A stretch of DNA of 64,000 bases from Sorangium cellulosum So ce56. GTDB lineage: Bacteria > Myxococcota_A > Polyangia > Polyangiales > Polyangiaceae. A program made the position numbers and the translations under genes. Positions 8,097 through 15,124 of this stretch are shown here, one piece after another; the first letter of the stretch is position 1, and each line of letters starts with the position of its first letter. The notes under the pieces were generated by a model. It saw nothing but the letters and a program-made list of their open reading frames with translations. It searched no databases and was not told the origin of the DNA. The stretch lies in contig NC_010162.1 in the NCBI RefSeq assembly GCF_000067165.1, forward strand, positions 9,307,001-9,371,000, read 5' to 3'.

Positions 8097-9491
8097 TCAC
8101 GGCGTCATCGGCAGCGCGACCAGGAGGTTCAGGTTGCACATCTCGTTCTGCGTGCCCCACCCCGGCAGCACCGGGGCCTCGGCGTCGCGCGTGTCGAAGG
8201 TGCATGTCACCTCGAGCGAGGAGCTCGGGTCGAGCAGCGGGAGCGTGCGATACCAATAGACGCCCTGCCAGTGGACGTCCCAGTCGTTCACGCGCGCGAT
8301 GCAGCTCTCCTGCGTCCCCGACCTCACGCGCAGGTCGAAGGTGCGCCCGCGCTCGTGCATGTGCGGCATCACGCCGAGCACCTCGATCGGCGGCAGCGCC
8401 GGGTCGAGCGTGAGCTCCGCCCGCGTCCTGCGCCATGTGTAGGCGGCGTCCTGCTGGCCGGGCGGCAGCGTGTCCGGGCCGTCCGGCTCGAAGAGGGTCG
8501 TCATGAAGCCGTCGTCCCCGATGAACACGGCGCGCCGCTCCACGGTGTCCTCGTAGCGGAGCCGGAGGCGCGTCGAGTCCTCGGCGGAGGCGCCCGCGTG
8601 GTCATGGATGTTGTAATGCACCTGGACGACGAAGGCGTCCTTCGCGGAGACCGGCGCCCCGGTGCCGCCGGGGAACTCGACCACGTCCTGCCCGGGCGCC
8701 CAGGCGAACAGCGGCTGGAACGGCAACTCGTCGGCCGGTCCGCCGAAGCACTCCCAGCCGGGCCGGTCCGGCGAGGCCTCGTCGAGCTCCGTCATCACGT
8801 CCTGGTTCGTCTTTCCCTCCGCCAGCGACGCCTCCGAGGGGGTCACCCGATAGACCGTGACGTGATGAACGATGGACCGGACCCCGGGCGTCACCTGATA
8901 TCCGGTGATGAAGCGGTCCGCGTCGAGGCTCGGGTCCACGGGGAAGCACCTCCACTCGTCGTGGGCCGCGAGGGGATCGGTGGGGTCGACCAAGGGGGTG
9001 ATCGGCGGTGTCATGTAGTCGACCCCGCCCTCGAGCGTGGGCACGGGCGGGGTGGGCGGCGCGCCCGCGCGATCGCCCTCGGCGCGCGCCCCGGTCGCCC
9101 AGCGATGGATGACGTCGAGCTCCTCGGCGGTGAGCGTCTCGTCGTCCTTGAAGTCGCCGCACGAGCCGTCGTGCTTCACAAGGAAAGGGGGCATATGGCC
9201 GCCCCGCACCGCGTCGTCGATCGCGCCGGCGCGCGCCTTCGCCGAGACGTAGTCGTCGAGGCGGAAGGGCGCGAGCCCGCCCTCCTGATGACACGCGGCG
9301 CACTTGGACGCCGTTATCGGCGCGACGTCCTGCCAGAACGTCGGCTCCTGCGCCGTCTCCGCCTCCTGCGCCGCGCATCCGAGGGAAAGCGCGAGGAGCG
9401 GCACGGAGGCCGCGAGGCCGGGCGCGTGGAGGAGCAGGGTCGTCGTTCGCGTCGTTCGCGTCATTCGCGTCATTCGCGTCATTCGCGTCAT
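8097..9491 (-). CDS. lipoprotein with c-haem motif and PHM-like copper monooxygenase domain
   Basis: A 464-residue exported protein. It begins with an unusual MTR-MTR-MTR-MTR repeat and then a hydrophobic signal with a lipobox (LSLGC, Cys39). Residues 64-68 are CAACH, a covalent haem-c site. The C-terminal two thirds carry the ligand pattern of peptidylglycine-type copper type II ascorbate-dependent monooxygenases: an HH pair in IVHHVTVY, His in VQVHYN, the HMH pair in PHMHERG, and Met in TQNEMC. The haem domain probably delivers electrons to the copper centre; this is inferred from the domain order. The start is set at the outermost ATG of the repeat, with GAGG just upstream. It is divergent from a TetR regulator, which is the natural candidate to control it. 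Confidence 0.8.
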   Translation of the reverse strand: MTRMTRMTRMTRTTRTTTLLLHAPGLAASVPLLALSLGCAAQEAETAQEPTFWQDVAPITASKCAACHQEGGLAPFRLDDYVSAKARAGAIDDAVRGGHMPPFLVKHDGSCGDFKDDETLTAEELDVIHRWATGARAEGDRAGAPPTPPVPTLEGGVDYMTPPITPLVDPTDPLAAHDEWRCFPVDPSLDADRFITGYQVTPGVRSIVHHVTVYRVTPSEASLAEGKTNQDVMTELDEASPDRPGWECFGGPADELPFQPLFAWAPGQDVVEFPGGTGAPVSAKDAFVVQVHYNIHDHAGASAEDSTRLRLRYEDTVERRAVFIGDDGFMTTLFEPDGPDTLPPGQQDAAYTWRRTRAELTLDPALPPIEVLGVMPHMHERGRTFDLRVRSGTQESCIARVNDWDVHWQGVYWYRTLPLLDPSSSLEVTCTFDTRDAEAPVLPGWGTQNEMCNLNLLVALPMTP

Positions 9492-9495
9492 TCGC
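9442..9495 (-). repeat. six 9-bp tandem units at the start of a gene
   Basis: Six consecutive 9-bp units (two GTCGTTCGC then four GTCATTCGC on the plus strand) encode the extreme N-terminus of the copper/haem lipoprotein. The four latter units each carry an in-frame ATG. Unit gain or loss keeps frame but changes the number of potential starts. Confidence 0.85.
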
Positions 9496-9586
9496 CTCGA
9501 TGGCCTCTCGTCGTGCTGCTTCAAGCGGACCTCCAGCAACTGTTTACGTCGTACACTGTATTGTGTGTGGTATACGCAGTTGAAGG
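9492..9586. promoter_or_regulatory. divergent promoter/operator region for TetR and copper-haem gene
   Basis: The 95-bp spacer is the only A/T-rich stretch nearby. It contains GTACACTGTATTGTGTGTGG-TATAC (9551-9575), with ACAC(9553-9556)/GTGT(9563-9566) dyad symmetry and outer GTA/TAC arms, the style of a TetR operator. It probably serves as an autoregulatory site; inferred from the arrangement only. Confidence 0.45.
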
Positions 9587-10582
9587 ATGGCTGTCAAACC
9601 AAAGAGACGGCGAAAAACTGCGACGGAGTACAGCGGGGGCGGCGACGCCGTGCGCAGCCTCGAGCTCCTCTGGGGGGTCAGGAAGCGGCCGAGCCGGGGG
9701 CCCAGGCCCGGCCTGAGCCTCGATCAGATCGTGCGGGCCGCGATCGAGCTCGCCGACGGCGAGGGGCTCTCGGCGCTGTCGATGGAGCGGGTCGCCGGGA
9801 AGCTCGGGTTCACCACGATGTCGCTGTACAGGTACGTGCCGGGCAAGGCCGAGCTCCTGGATCTCATGCTGGACACCGCGGCGGGGGAGCTGCCCCTCGT
9901 GGACAGCGTCCCCGGGGGATGGCGGGCCAAGCTCGAGGCGGCGGCGCTCGCCGACTGGGCGCTCTACCACCGCCACCCGTGGTTCTTGCTCGTGACGCCG
10001 GTGCGCCCCGTGATGGGGCCGAACGGGATGGCGGCGTACGACGCGGAGCTCCGCGCGGTCTGCGGGATCGGCCTCACCGGCCGCGAGGTGCTCTCCGCCG
10101 TCCACCTCGTCGACGGGTACGTCCGAGGCGCGGCGAGGCTCTCGGTGGACGCGGTCGAGGCCGAGCAGGAGACCGGCGTCACCGACGAGCAGTGGTGGTC
10201 CGAGCGCGCGTACTTCTGGGACAAGCTCTTCGACCCGGGGCGCCACCCGACGATGGCGAAGCTGATGCGCTCGGGCGCGTTCGACGACCACCCGTTCACG
10301 GAGGACGTGTTCCTGTTCGGCCTCCAGCGCGTGCTCGACGGCATCGAGGCGCTCGTCCGGTCGCGCTCCGGTCAGTGTGACGAAAGTCCCGAAACGTCAC
10401 GACCCCCGGCGCGCGTTGGTGACGAAACTCCCGGCGACGCCCCCCGGCGTGACGACGGGCCGACGTGCGCGCAGTGCGGCCGCGAGATCGCTCAGCCTGC
10501 CACGGGGCGGCCGCGGGCTTACTGCTCGCGGGCGTGCCAGCAGCGCGCTTACCGGGCGCGCAACGCGTCCGACGGGCGGTGA
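9587..10582 (+). CDS. TetR-family regulator with C-terminal zinc-ribbon-like tail
   Basis: A 331-residue repressor. After a basic N-terminal arm, residues about 43-95 form the TetR helix-turn-helix (SLDQIVRAAIELADGEGLSA, TTMSLYRYVPGK). Residues about 100-255 are a TetR_C_1-like ligand domain. An unusual tail follows: CAQC from Cys294, then GRPRAYCSRACQQRAYRAR. Its CxxC...CxxxC spacing suggests a small zinc-binding motif near the end. GAAGG abuts the ATG, a weak ribosome site. It is transcribed divergently from the copper/haem lipoprotein and probably controls that gene and itself. The inducer is unknown. The DNA-binding call is secure; zinc binding is inferred from residue spacing. Confidence 0.9.
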   Translation: MAVKPKRRRKTATEYSGGGDAVRSLELLWGVRKRPSRGPRPGLSLDQIVRAAIELADGEGLSALSMERVAGKLGFTTMSLYRYVPGKAELLDLMLDTAAGELPLVDSVPGGWRAKLEAAALADWALYHRHPWFLLVTPVRPVMGPNGMAAYDAELRAVCGIGLTGREVLSAVHLVDGYVRGAARLSVDAVEAEQETGVTDEQWWSERAYFWDKLFDPGRHPTMAKLMRSGAFDDHPFTEDVFLFGLQRVLDGIEALVRSRSGQCDESPETSRPPARVGDETPGDAPRRDDGPTCAQCGREIAQPATGRPRAYCSRACQQRAYRARNASDGR

Positions 10583-10625
10583 TCGCCGCCCCTGTGCGCC
10601 TGCCGCCGGAGCGTGGCCGTACCCC

Positions 10626-10742
10626 TCAGCGCGCCGCCAGCATCCAGGCCGGGGCCCACCAGCAGCGGTGGAGCAGCCGGCGATCGACGCGCGCGAAGCC
10701 GGCCTCATGCAGCAGCGCCGCTCCCGCAGGCTGCGGAGTGAA
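10626..10742 (-). pseudogene. 3' fragment of a methyltransferase-like gene
   Basis: The minus strand ends in LLHEAGFARVDRRLLHR...WMLAAR and a TGA (10626-10628), a tail typical of class I SAM methyltransferases (L.EAGF..V.RR). The frame has no matching upstream domain, because at 10758 it runs into a repeated intergenic element. This is probably a gene remnant cut off by that repeat. Low-moderate confidence, since only about 35 residues are informative. Confidence 0.35.
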
Positions 10743-10757
10743 AGCGGCCCCCTGGTC

Positions 10758-11000
10758 TAGGCGCCGACCCCGATCGGTGATGCCGCGAGCCCTTGACCGT
10801 CGTCGATGCGGCGGCGGAGGGCCTGGACCGCGGTCGATGCGGCGGCGGAGGGCGCCCCGTCGGGCCACGTCGGAGCTACCCGCGGCGGCGAAACAGGCGG
10901 AAAACCATGGACATTCGCTACTGTTTTCGGCGACCACTCGTCATCGGCCGGTGTTTCTGGCGGGACGATTCCGCGGGGGCGAACCGTCGCGATCAGTCGC
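10758..11000. repeat. diverged intergenic repeat, copy A
   Basis: About 243 bp matching 14745-14952. Shared blocks include TAGGCGCCGACCCCGATCG, GGCGACC.CTCGTCATCG.CCGG and GCGGGACGATTCCGCGGGG. Copy A has an internal duplication of GTCGATGCGGCGGCGGAGGG. It lies on the outer side of the cassette array, opposite copy B. No protein is encoded consistently in both copies. Confidence 0.7.
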
Positions 11001-11104
11001 ATCCTCGGGGATTTTGGGGAGGCGTGACGACGGATCGCAGCCCCTCGGGAGGCGTGGGCCCAACCCGGGCCCAAGCGTCAGGCCTCGGGCCTGGGGAGCT
11101 CGCC

Positions 11105-11254
11105 GTGACCGGGCCGTCGCCTCGGGCGGCCGTGGTCGCCTCGCTCGCCAGCACCCTGAGCCGCGCCGTCGCCCTCGGGGATGAGGTGGCGGCCCGGGTC
11201 GTTCACGAGGCGATCGGTCGGCTGCTCGGGCTGCCGGTGGCTCCGGAGGGGTGA
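11105..11254 (+). CDS. small hypothetical protein beside repeat A
   Basis: A GTG-initiated 49-residue frame whose C-terminal half (VALGDEVAARVVHEAIGRLLG) reads like a real short helical protein. Similar alanine-rich HEAIGRLL tails are common in small Polyangiales genes next to recombinases (from memory, not checked). No strong ribosome site is visible. It may instead be a remnant. Function unknown. Confidence 0.35.
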   Translation: MTGPSPRAAVVASLASTLSRAVALGDEVAARVVHEAIGRLLGLPVAPEG

Positions 11255-11393
11255 GCAAGCCTGGGTCGAACGTCGAGCGCGCCGCTCGTGTAGACTCGCT
11301 GCCGGAGCGTTGCCGCTCGCCAGCGCCCGCGGGCTCTATGGACAGTCCGCCTCCCGCTTGTATGTCCGACGTGCCGCGAGTACCCTGCTGGCC

Positions 11394-11750
11394 ATGTCGC
11401 CCCTCGCGCAAGCCATCCACGCGGTTCTGCGGAAACTTGTCCCGCACCAGCGAGCCGACATCTCCTACACCGACCTGGTCGCAAAGCTGCCTCAGCCGTA
11501 CAACACTCTGCCCGCCGACAGCCCGATTCTTTCTGCAGCACTTGGCGAGTTGGTTACGGGCTGCCGAAATCACAGCCCAGCACTTCCGGCGATCTCCGCG
11601 CTCGTCGTGCACCACTTTCCACCGCGCGTCCCTGGCCCCGGCTACTATACGCAAGCCCATCCGGCAGCTGTCGATGACGCACACGCCATGCTTGAGTGGT
11701 ACCAGGAGATCACAGCTGCGCGCCGAACCACGTACCCGATGATCCTTTAG
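11394..11750 (+). CDS. small protein paired with Mrr-like nuclease
   Basis: A 118-residue soluble protein starting at ATG 11394; the frame is open further upstream but looks non-coding there. Its conserved-looking core is ISYTDLVAKLPQPYN...SPILSAALGELVTGCRNHSPALPAISALVV, followed by PGPGYYTQAHP. It has no membrane segment. It ends 21 nt before the Mrr-like gene and was probably carried with it as one cassette. Base composition is clearly less G/C-rich than the surrounding host genes. I cannot name the family. By position it may be a regulator or partner (immunity or specificity) of the nuclease. Confidence 0.65.
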   Translation: MSPLAQAIHAVLRKLVPHQRADISYTDLVAKLPQPYNTLPADSPILSAALGELVTGCRNHSPALPAISALVVHHFPPRVPGPGYYTQAHPAAVDDAHAMLEWYQEITAARRTTYPMIL

Positions 11751-11771
11751 AACACGTCGAGAGTTACGTCG

Positions 11772-12587
11772 ATGCCGACGCCCGCAACAGCCAAGTGGCC
11801 TCGGCCACGGTCGGAAGACGAGTGGGAGGACATGGTCCTGGACGCGATGCGTCTCCGCTGGGGCGACCCGAACGCGCAACGAAATGGTCGCCGAGGACAG
11901 CGGCAGCAAGGGGTCGACGTCTTCGGTTTGATGAGCAAGGCATGTGTGGCCGCGCAGGCAAAGAACTCTGACACCCTCAATGAGGCGGACGTCAAGGCTG
12001 AAATCGCCAAGGCAGAGAAATTTCGGCCACAACTGCAGCACTACTACTTGGCGATAGGTGGGCCTCGTGACGCCCCACTCCAAGAGTTCGTCCGATTGCT
12101 GTCGGCAGAGCGGGTATCGAAGGGCGACTTCGCAGTGCATGTGCTCTTCTTTGAAGACATATGCAATGAGCTCTCCGCGAGTGCCGCAATGGTTCGTAAG
12201 TATTGGGGAGAATTTTTGGCCCTGAATGCATTTTTAGACGTGCTTCCGGACGCGCTGGGTGGCGCTGTCCTCGACGCCGATGCCGCCATTGGACGTGTTA
12301 TCGAACTTCAAGCATTTCAGGAATTCGCGACATATCTCGAGACGGCCTCGGACGGCGTAGTTCATGCGAGTATTCGCGTTGAGGCGACCCCGGACCTCGA
12401 CGCGCCTCGCGGGTCCCTCAAACGCGCCTGGCACCTTGCGCTCGCTGAGAGCCATTCGACACATTTAGTGACATTTTGCCGACTGGCGATCGATGTCGAT
12501 TCGGGCAAGCTCTCCTTCTACTCTGTTGTTGAAGATCGATGGCTGTCACGCGAGGAGTGGCTTCAGACCGGCCTGTGGTTTCAATAG
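11772..12587 (+). CDS. Mrr-like PD-(D/E)XK restriction endonuclease-type protein
   Basis: A 271-residue protein. Residues about 35-65 hold the Mrr-like nuclease signature: GRRGQRQQGVDVFG, with the metal-binding Asp in GVDV, followed by the QxK element in VAAQAKN. In related defence proteins this G..GQ.Q.GVD(V/I)(F/Y)G...QCK pattern marks a PD-(D/E)XK domain that cuts DNA. The remaining two thirds have no recognisable motif and may sense or bind the target. It follows the 118-aa gene by 21 nt, and the stop is 65 nt before an attC site. Composition is A/T-richer than host genes, consistent with transfer. The nuclease fold is well supported; the target is unknown. Confidence 0.75.
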   Translation: MPTPATAKWPRPRSEDEWEDMVLDAMRLRWGDPNAQRNGRRGQRQQGVDVFGLMSKACVAAQAKNSDTLNEADVKAEIAKAEKFRPQLQHYYLAIGGPRDAPLQEFVRLLSAERVSKGDFAVHVLFFEDICNELSASAAMVRKYWGEFLALNAFLDVLPDALGGAVLDADAAIGRVIELQAFQEFATYLETASDGVVHASIRVEATPDLDAPRGSLKRAWHLALAESHSTHLVTFCRLAIDVDSGKLSFYSVVEDRWLSREEWLQTGLWFQ

Positions 12588-12652
12588 ATGTACTCGATGC
12601 GCTGTAACGTGACCAGAGCCGATGTGACACTGGTAGCTTGGCGGGAGAGGCC

Positions 12653-12719
12653 GCCGAACAAGCCGATGGCTCCGACGGGCGCCTGCGGCTCATCGGCCAG
12701 CCGTTAGACGTAGCAACCC
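12653..12719 (+). other. attC recombination site 1
   Basis: The inverse-core-like GCCGAAC (12653, one mismatch to RYYYAAC) and core GTTAGAC (12713-12719) enclose a perfect inner pair GCCGATG/CATCGGC and a folded centre, 67 bp in all. The layout matches the R''-L''...L'-R' architecture of integron attC sites. Confidence 0.75.
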
Positions 12720-12731
12720 AAGAGAGAGCCA

Positions 12732-13481
12732 TTGCCCACCTTGATCACATTTGAAAGCTGGGTCACCGTCACCACGTGGTTCGCTTACGCGACGGCCCGG
12801 CCTCTCGACGTGCCCCACGTCCTCATTGACCGCTCCCAGTGCACCGACCCCTTCTTCGACCATTTCACACCCGCCCCTCGCGCCAGGCCGCTCATCAGTG
12901 GCTTGTGTCGGCCTCGAACACGGTACCCGATCGGCGAGCGATTCATCTATATTACGAGAGTCGATCGAAGCGTGCTGGCGAGTCTTGGACGCCCGGCGCC
13001 CACACAAGGCGGAGCAGTCTATTTGGGTGTCGCGGCGCTGCGCGTGACCACCATCTACCCAACTCATGCGGCCGCGGCGGCAACTTTCGGCCAAGCACGC
13101 TATGCTGCAAATCCGAACCTCAGCGCCCACCCGCCCAACCTCGCCCATTTGCCCTATCCCGGCGCTTCGGTGGAATCTCGCTCATGCATTACTCATGACG
13201 TCCATGCCGATCCACCCCACGCGCACACTCCGCTCACCGCAACAGCACCGATGCATCACGCCCACTACAAATTTTACCGAGGGCGGCAACGCGGTCTTCC
13301 CGTTGCGGAGTGCGTATTTGATTCCGTCGAGGGGCGTGCCGCACGAGCGTTGGATCCGATCAAGGCTCCCCTCCTGTCGTCCTCGGACTGGGGTGGGAGA
13401 AAGATGAACCAACGGGGGCTGCGCATCTCCGATCGCCACGCCGATGATTTCACGCGGAGGATCGCGGATGCGAGTTCCTGA
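12732..13481 (+). CDS. cassette protein, possibly Nmad-like (nucleotide modification associated)
   Basis: A 249-residue frame using a TTG start, 12 nt after the attC1 core and preceded by AAGAGAGAG; its stop is 15 nt before attC2. That is exactly the geometry of an integron cassette gene. The sequence SGLCRPRTRYPIGERFIYITRVDRS resembles the CKP..R...GD..I.Y...V core of Nmad2-type domains associated with modified nucleotides. The C-terminal part contains HYKFYRGRQRGLPVAECVF and ends SDRHADDFTRRIADAS. The Nmad match is from remembered pattern only and is weak. The coding call rests on frame length, cassette context and sensible composition. Confidence 0.6.
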   Translation: MPTLITFESWVTVTTWFAYATARPLDVPHVLIDRSQCTDPFFDHFTPAPRARPLISGLCRPRTRYPIGERFIYITRVDRSVLASLGRPAPTQGGAVYLGVAALRVTTIYPTHAAAAATFGQARYAANPNLSAHPPNLAHLPYPGASVESRSCITHDVHADPPHAHTPLTATAPMHHAHYKFYRGRQRGLPVAECVFDSVEGRAARALDPIKAPLLSSSDWGGRKMNQRGLRISDRHADDFTRRIADASS

Positions 13482-13496
13482 GCGGGGCGGAGGCAC

Positions 13497-13582
13497 GTCT
13501 AACTCGCGGTTGGTGCTGGCGGTGCACCTGGGCCGCGCTTCGCGCGGCCCAGCGCCCCGCAACACACCCGCAGACGTTGGGC
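13497..13582 (+). other. attC recombination site 2
   Basis: The inverse core GTCTAAC (13497-13503, perfect RYYYAAC) and core GTTGGGC (13576-13582, GTTRRRY) flank an imperfect palindrome. Its centre is a perfect 10-bp stem, CTGGGCCGCG/CGCGGCCCAG (13528-13552). The site is 86 bp long. Confidence 0.8.
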
Positions 13583-13663
13583 AGATCGGAGGGGCACCCG
13601 AATCAGCGGCGCGCTCGCGGACTAGACGCGTGACTGCTCGTCAGCTCCGTACAAGGAACTACA

Positions 13664-14521
13664 ATGCCATGGCGCACTGAATGGAAGGCCCTCCAGGGGC
13701 GAATCGCCGCAATCCAGCGAACGTTTGAAATTATTCGAGATGCGGACGACTATTACGGTCTTTCGAATTCGATGATTATTCCCCAAGCCACCACCTTGCT
13801 TGAGGTTGACGTCCCCAACTTCTGCGCCCGTTACCGCAGCGATCTTCCGCCGTCCGTTCCTGCCGTGGTGGAGCGATATCGGGCATTGTTGTCGCCGGTA
13901 GGTAAGGGACGCGGTGGCGGTCACCCGGGAATGCGCGCAGCAGTCGCGGTGATTTCGGGAATGGAGGGTGAGATATCGCAACTCCTCGCGGATGCCGACG
14001 TTCAAATTCGATCACTCGTCGGGCGCGCCTTCCTCCACCTGCAACGGCTCATTGAAGTCGACGCTGATTACAGGGCCAAGTGGCTGGCGGCTTTTCGAAT
14101 TCGCGAGGAAACCTGCGAGGCGCTCGGGGGGCTTCATCTTCTCTGGCACGGAATTTGGGGGTTTAAGGCAAATGCGGCTGGCGAGAGGACCGATTTGATT
14201 CTGGGCACCACGATGGGAACCCAAGCGGTATCTCAAGTGGTAGAGTCTGGTTCCCGACTGGTCTTGACCGAGTGGAAGCGACTTCGCAGCTGTACGGATG
14301 CGGCGGTGCACAAGGCATCCGCCCAGGCGATCCGTCAGGCGAGGCTCTATTCATCTGGCGGGCTCGCCGCCGTTGAGCTGCGGTCTGTTCGATATGTGGT
14401 TCTCATATCTAACGATCGCGTTACGTTGCCGGTCGACATTGAGAGCGACGGCATCTCCTACAAGCATGTCAACATCGCCGTGGCGCCATCTTCCCCTTCG
14501 AAAGCACGTGGTGGTCCGTGA
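13664..14521 (+). CDS. putative RecB-type PD-(D/E)XK nuclease in cassette
   Basis: A 285-residue protein starting at ATG 13664, with AAGGA six bases upstream. The N-terminal half is helical with no known motif. The C-terminal third carries, in order, an Asp in ERTDLILG, the E-x-K element in LVLTEWKRLR, and QARLY, a match to the Q-x-x-x-Y motif of RecB/Cas4-like nucleases. A final strand follows (VRYVVLISND). This order is the hallmark of that PD-(D/E)XK branch. It is the only gene of its cassette, 34 nt before attC3, and A/T-rich relative to the host. A DNA-cutting defence role is inferred; I do not recognise a named system. Confidence 0.7.
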   Translation: MPWRTEWKALQGRIAAIQRTFEIIRDADDYYGLSNSMIIPQATTLLEVDVPNFCARYRSDLPPSVPAVVERYRALLSPVGKGRGGGHPGMRAAVAVISGMEGEISQLLADADVQIRSLVGRAFLHLQRLIEVDADYRAKWLAAFRIREETCEALGGLHLLWHGIWGFKANAAGERTDLILGTTMGTQAVSQVVESGSRLVLTEWKRLRSCTDAAVHKASAQAIRQARLYSSGGLAAVELRSVRYVVLISNDRVTLPVDIESDGISYKHVNIAVAPSSPSKARGGP

Positions 14522-14555
14522 AATCGCGACCGCATGCGGTGTCCTGCATGCGCCT

Positions 14556-14632
14556 GTCCAACAAGGGGCTTGTGACCGACGCGTGGGTGCGCTGCGCGCA
14601 CCCACGCGCGGCAGAAGCCCCAACCGTTGGGC
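14556..14632 (+). other. attC recombination site 3
   Basis: The inverse core GTCCAAC (14556-14562) and core GTTGGGC (14626-14632) enclose the pair GGGGCTT/AAGCCCC. The centre is a perfect 12-bp stem, GCGTGGGTGCGC/GCGCACCCACGC (14581-14607). The site is 77 bp long and is the clearest attC of the three. Confidence 0.85.
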
Positions 14633-14744
14633 CGGCAGAGTGCGGGGACGCAGGCACGATCCCGAAACAGGCGGCAGCGCATCGACGGGCCCGGCAGCAG
14701 GGCGGCGAGCGAAGGAGAATCCCTCGGCGCTGCGCCGCCGGACT

Positions 14745-14952
14745 TAGGCGCCGACCCCGATCGATGATGCCGCGGCCCTTAACCGGGGGCGATGCGGCGG
14801 AAGAGGGCGCCGCGTTGGGCCACACCGAAGCCGCCCTCGGCGGCGAAGCAGGCGGAAACTACGAAAACCGCTACTGTTTCCGGCGACCGCTCGTCATCGA
14901 CCGGTGTTTCGGGCGGGACGATTCCGCGGGGCGAACCATCGCGATCCGTCGG
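14745..14952. repeat. diverged intergenic repeat, copy B
   Basis: Partner of 10758-11000 in the same orientation, lacking the internal duplication. It begins about 110 nt beyond the last attC and precedes the serine-recombinase remnant, so both copies lie just outside the cassette array. Confidence 0.7.
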
Positions 14953-15124
14953 GTCGAGTTCGCGGTGCCGAACCGTGGCGAACCGTCGCATCCGAGCCTG
15001 CTGCTGCCCTTGCCGCCGTGCAGGGACAGTCTCTCCCCGTTCCGTCGACGCCGGTTGCTCGCGCTCCTCGGCACGATGGTGCTCGAAGCGCTGCGCGCCT
15101 CTCCGCGTCCCGTGGAGGTGGACG

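Larger units (their letters stand above)
11394..14632 (+). mobile_element. integron gene-cassette array without integrase (candidate CALIN)
   Basis: Single-gene or two-gene units, all on the plus strand, are each followed within 35-65 nt by an attC-like site: genes 11394-12587 then attC1, gene 12732-13481 then attC2, gene 13664-14521 then attC3. Cassette 2 spans core site to core site (about 12713-13576) and cassette 3 about 13576-14626. No integron integrase or attI was seen in the window, and no attC was found left of 11394, so the left boundary is undefined. Gene composition differs from the host. Two repeat copies flank the array. Confidence 0.7.

Noticed and set aside
10941..12140. 399-codon minus-strand frame across repeat A and the Mrr-like gene
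   Set aside because: It crosses two unrelated plus-strand features, with the Mrr motif on the opposite strand; judged fortuitous.
13528..13552. Strong hairpin read as a terminator
   Set aside because: It is the centre of attC2, flanked by matching core and inverse-core words; the same applies to 14581-14607 in attC3.
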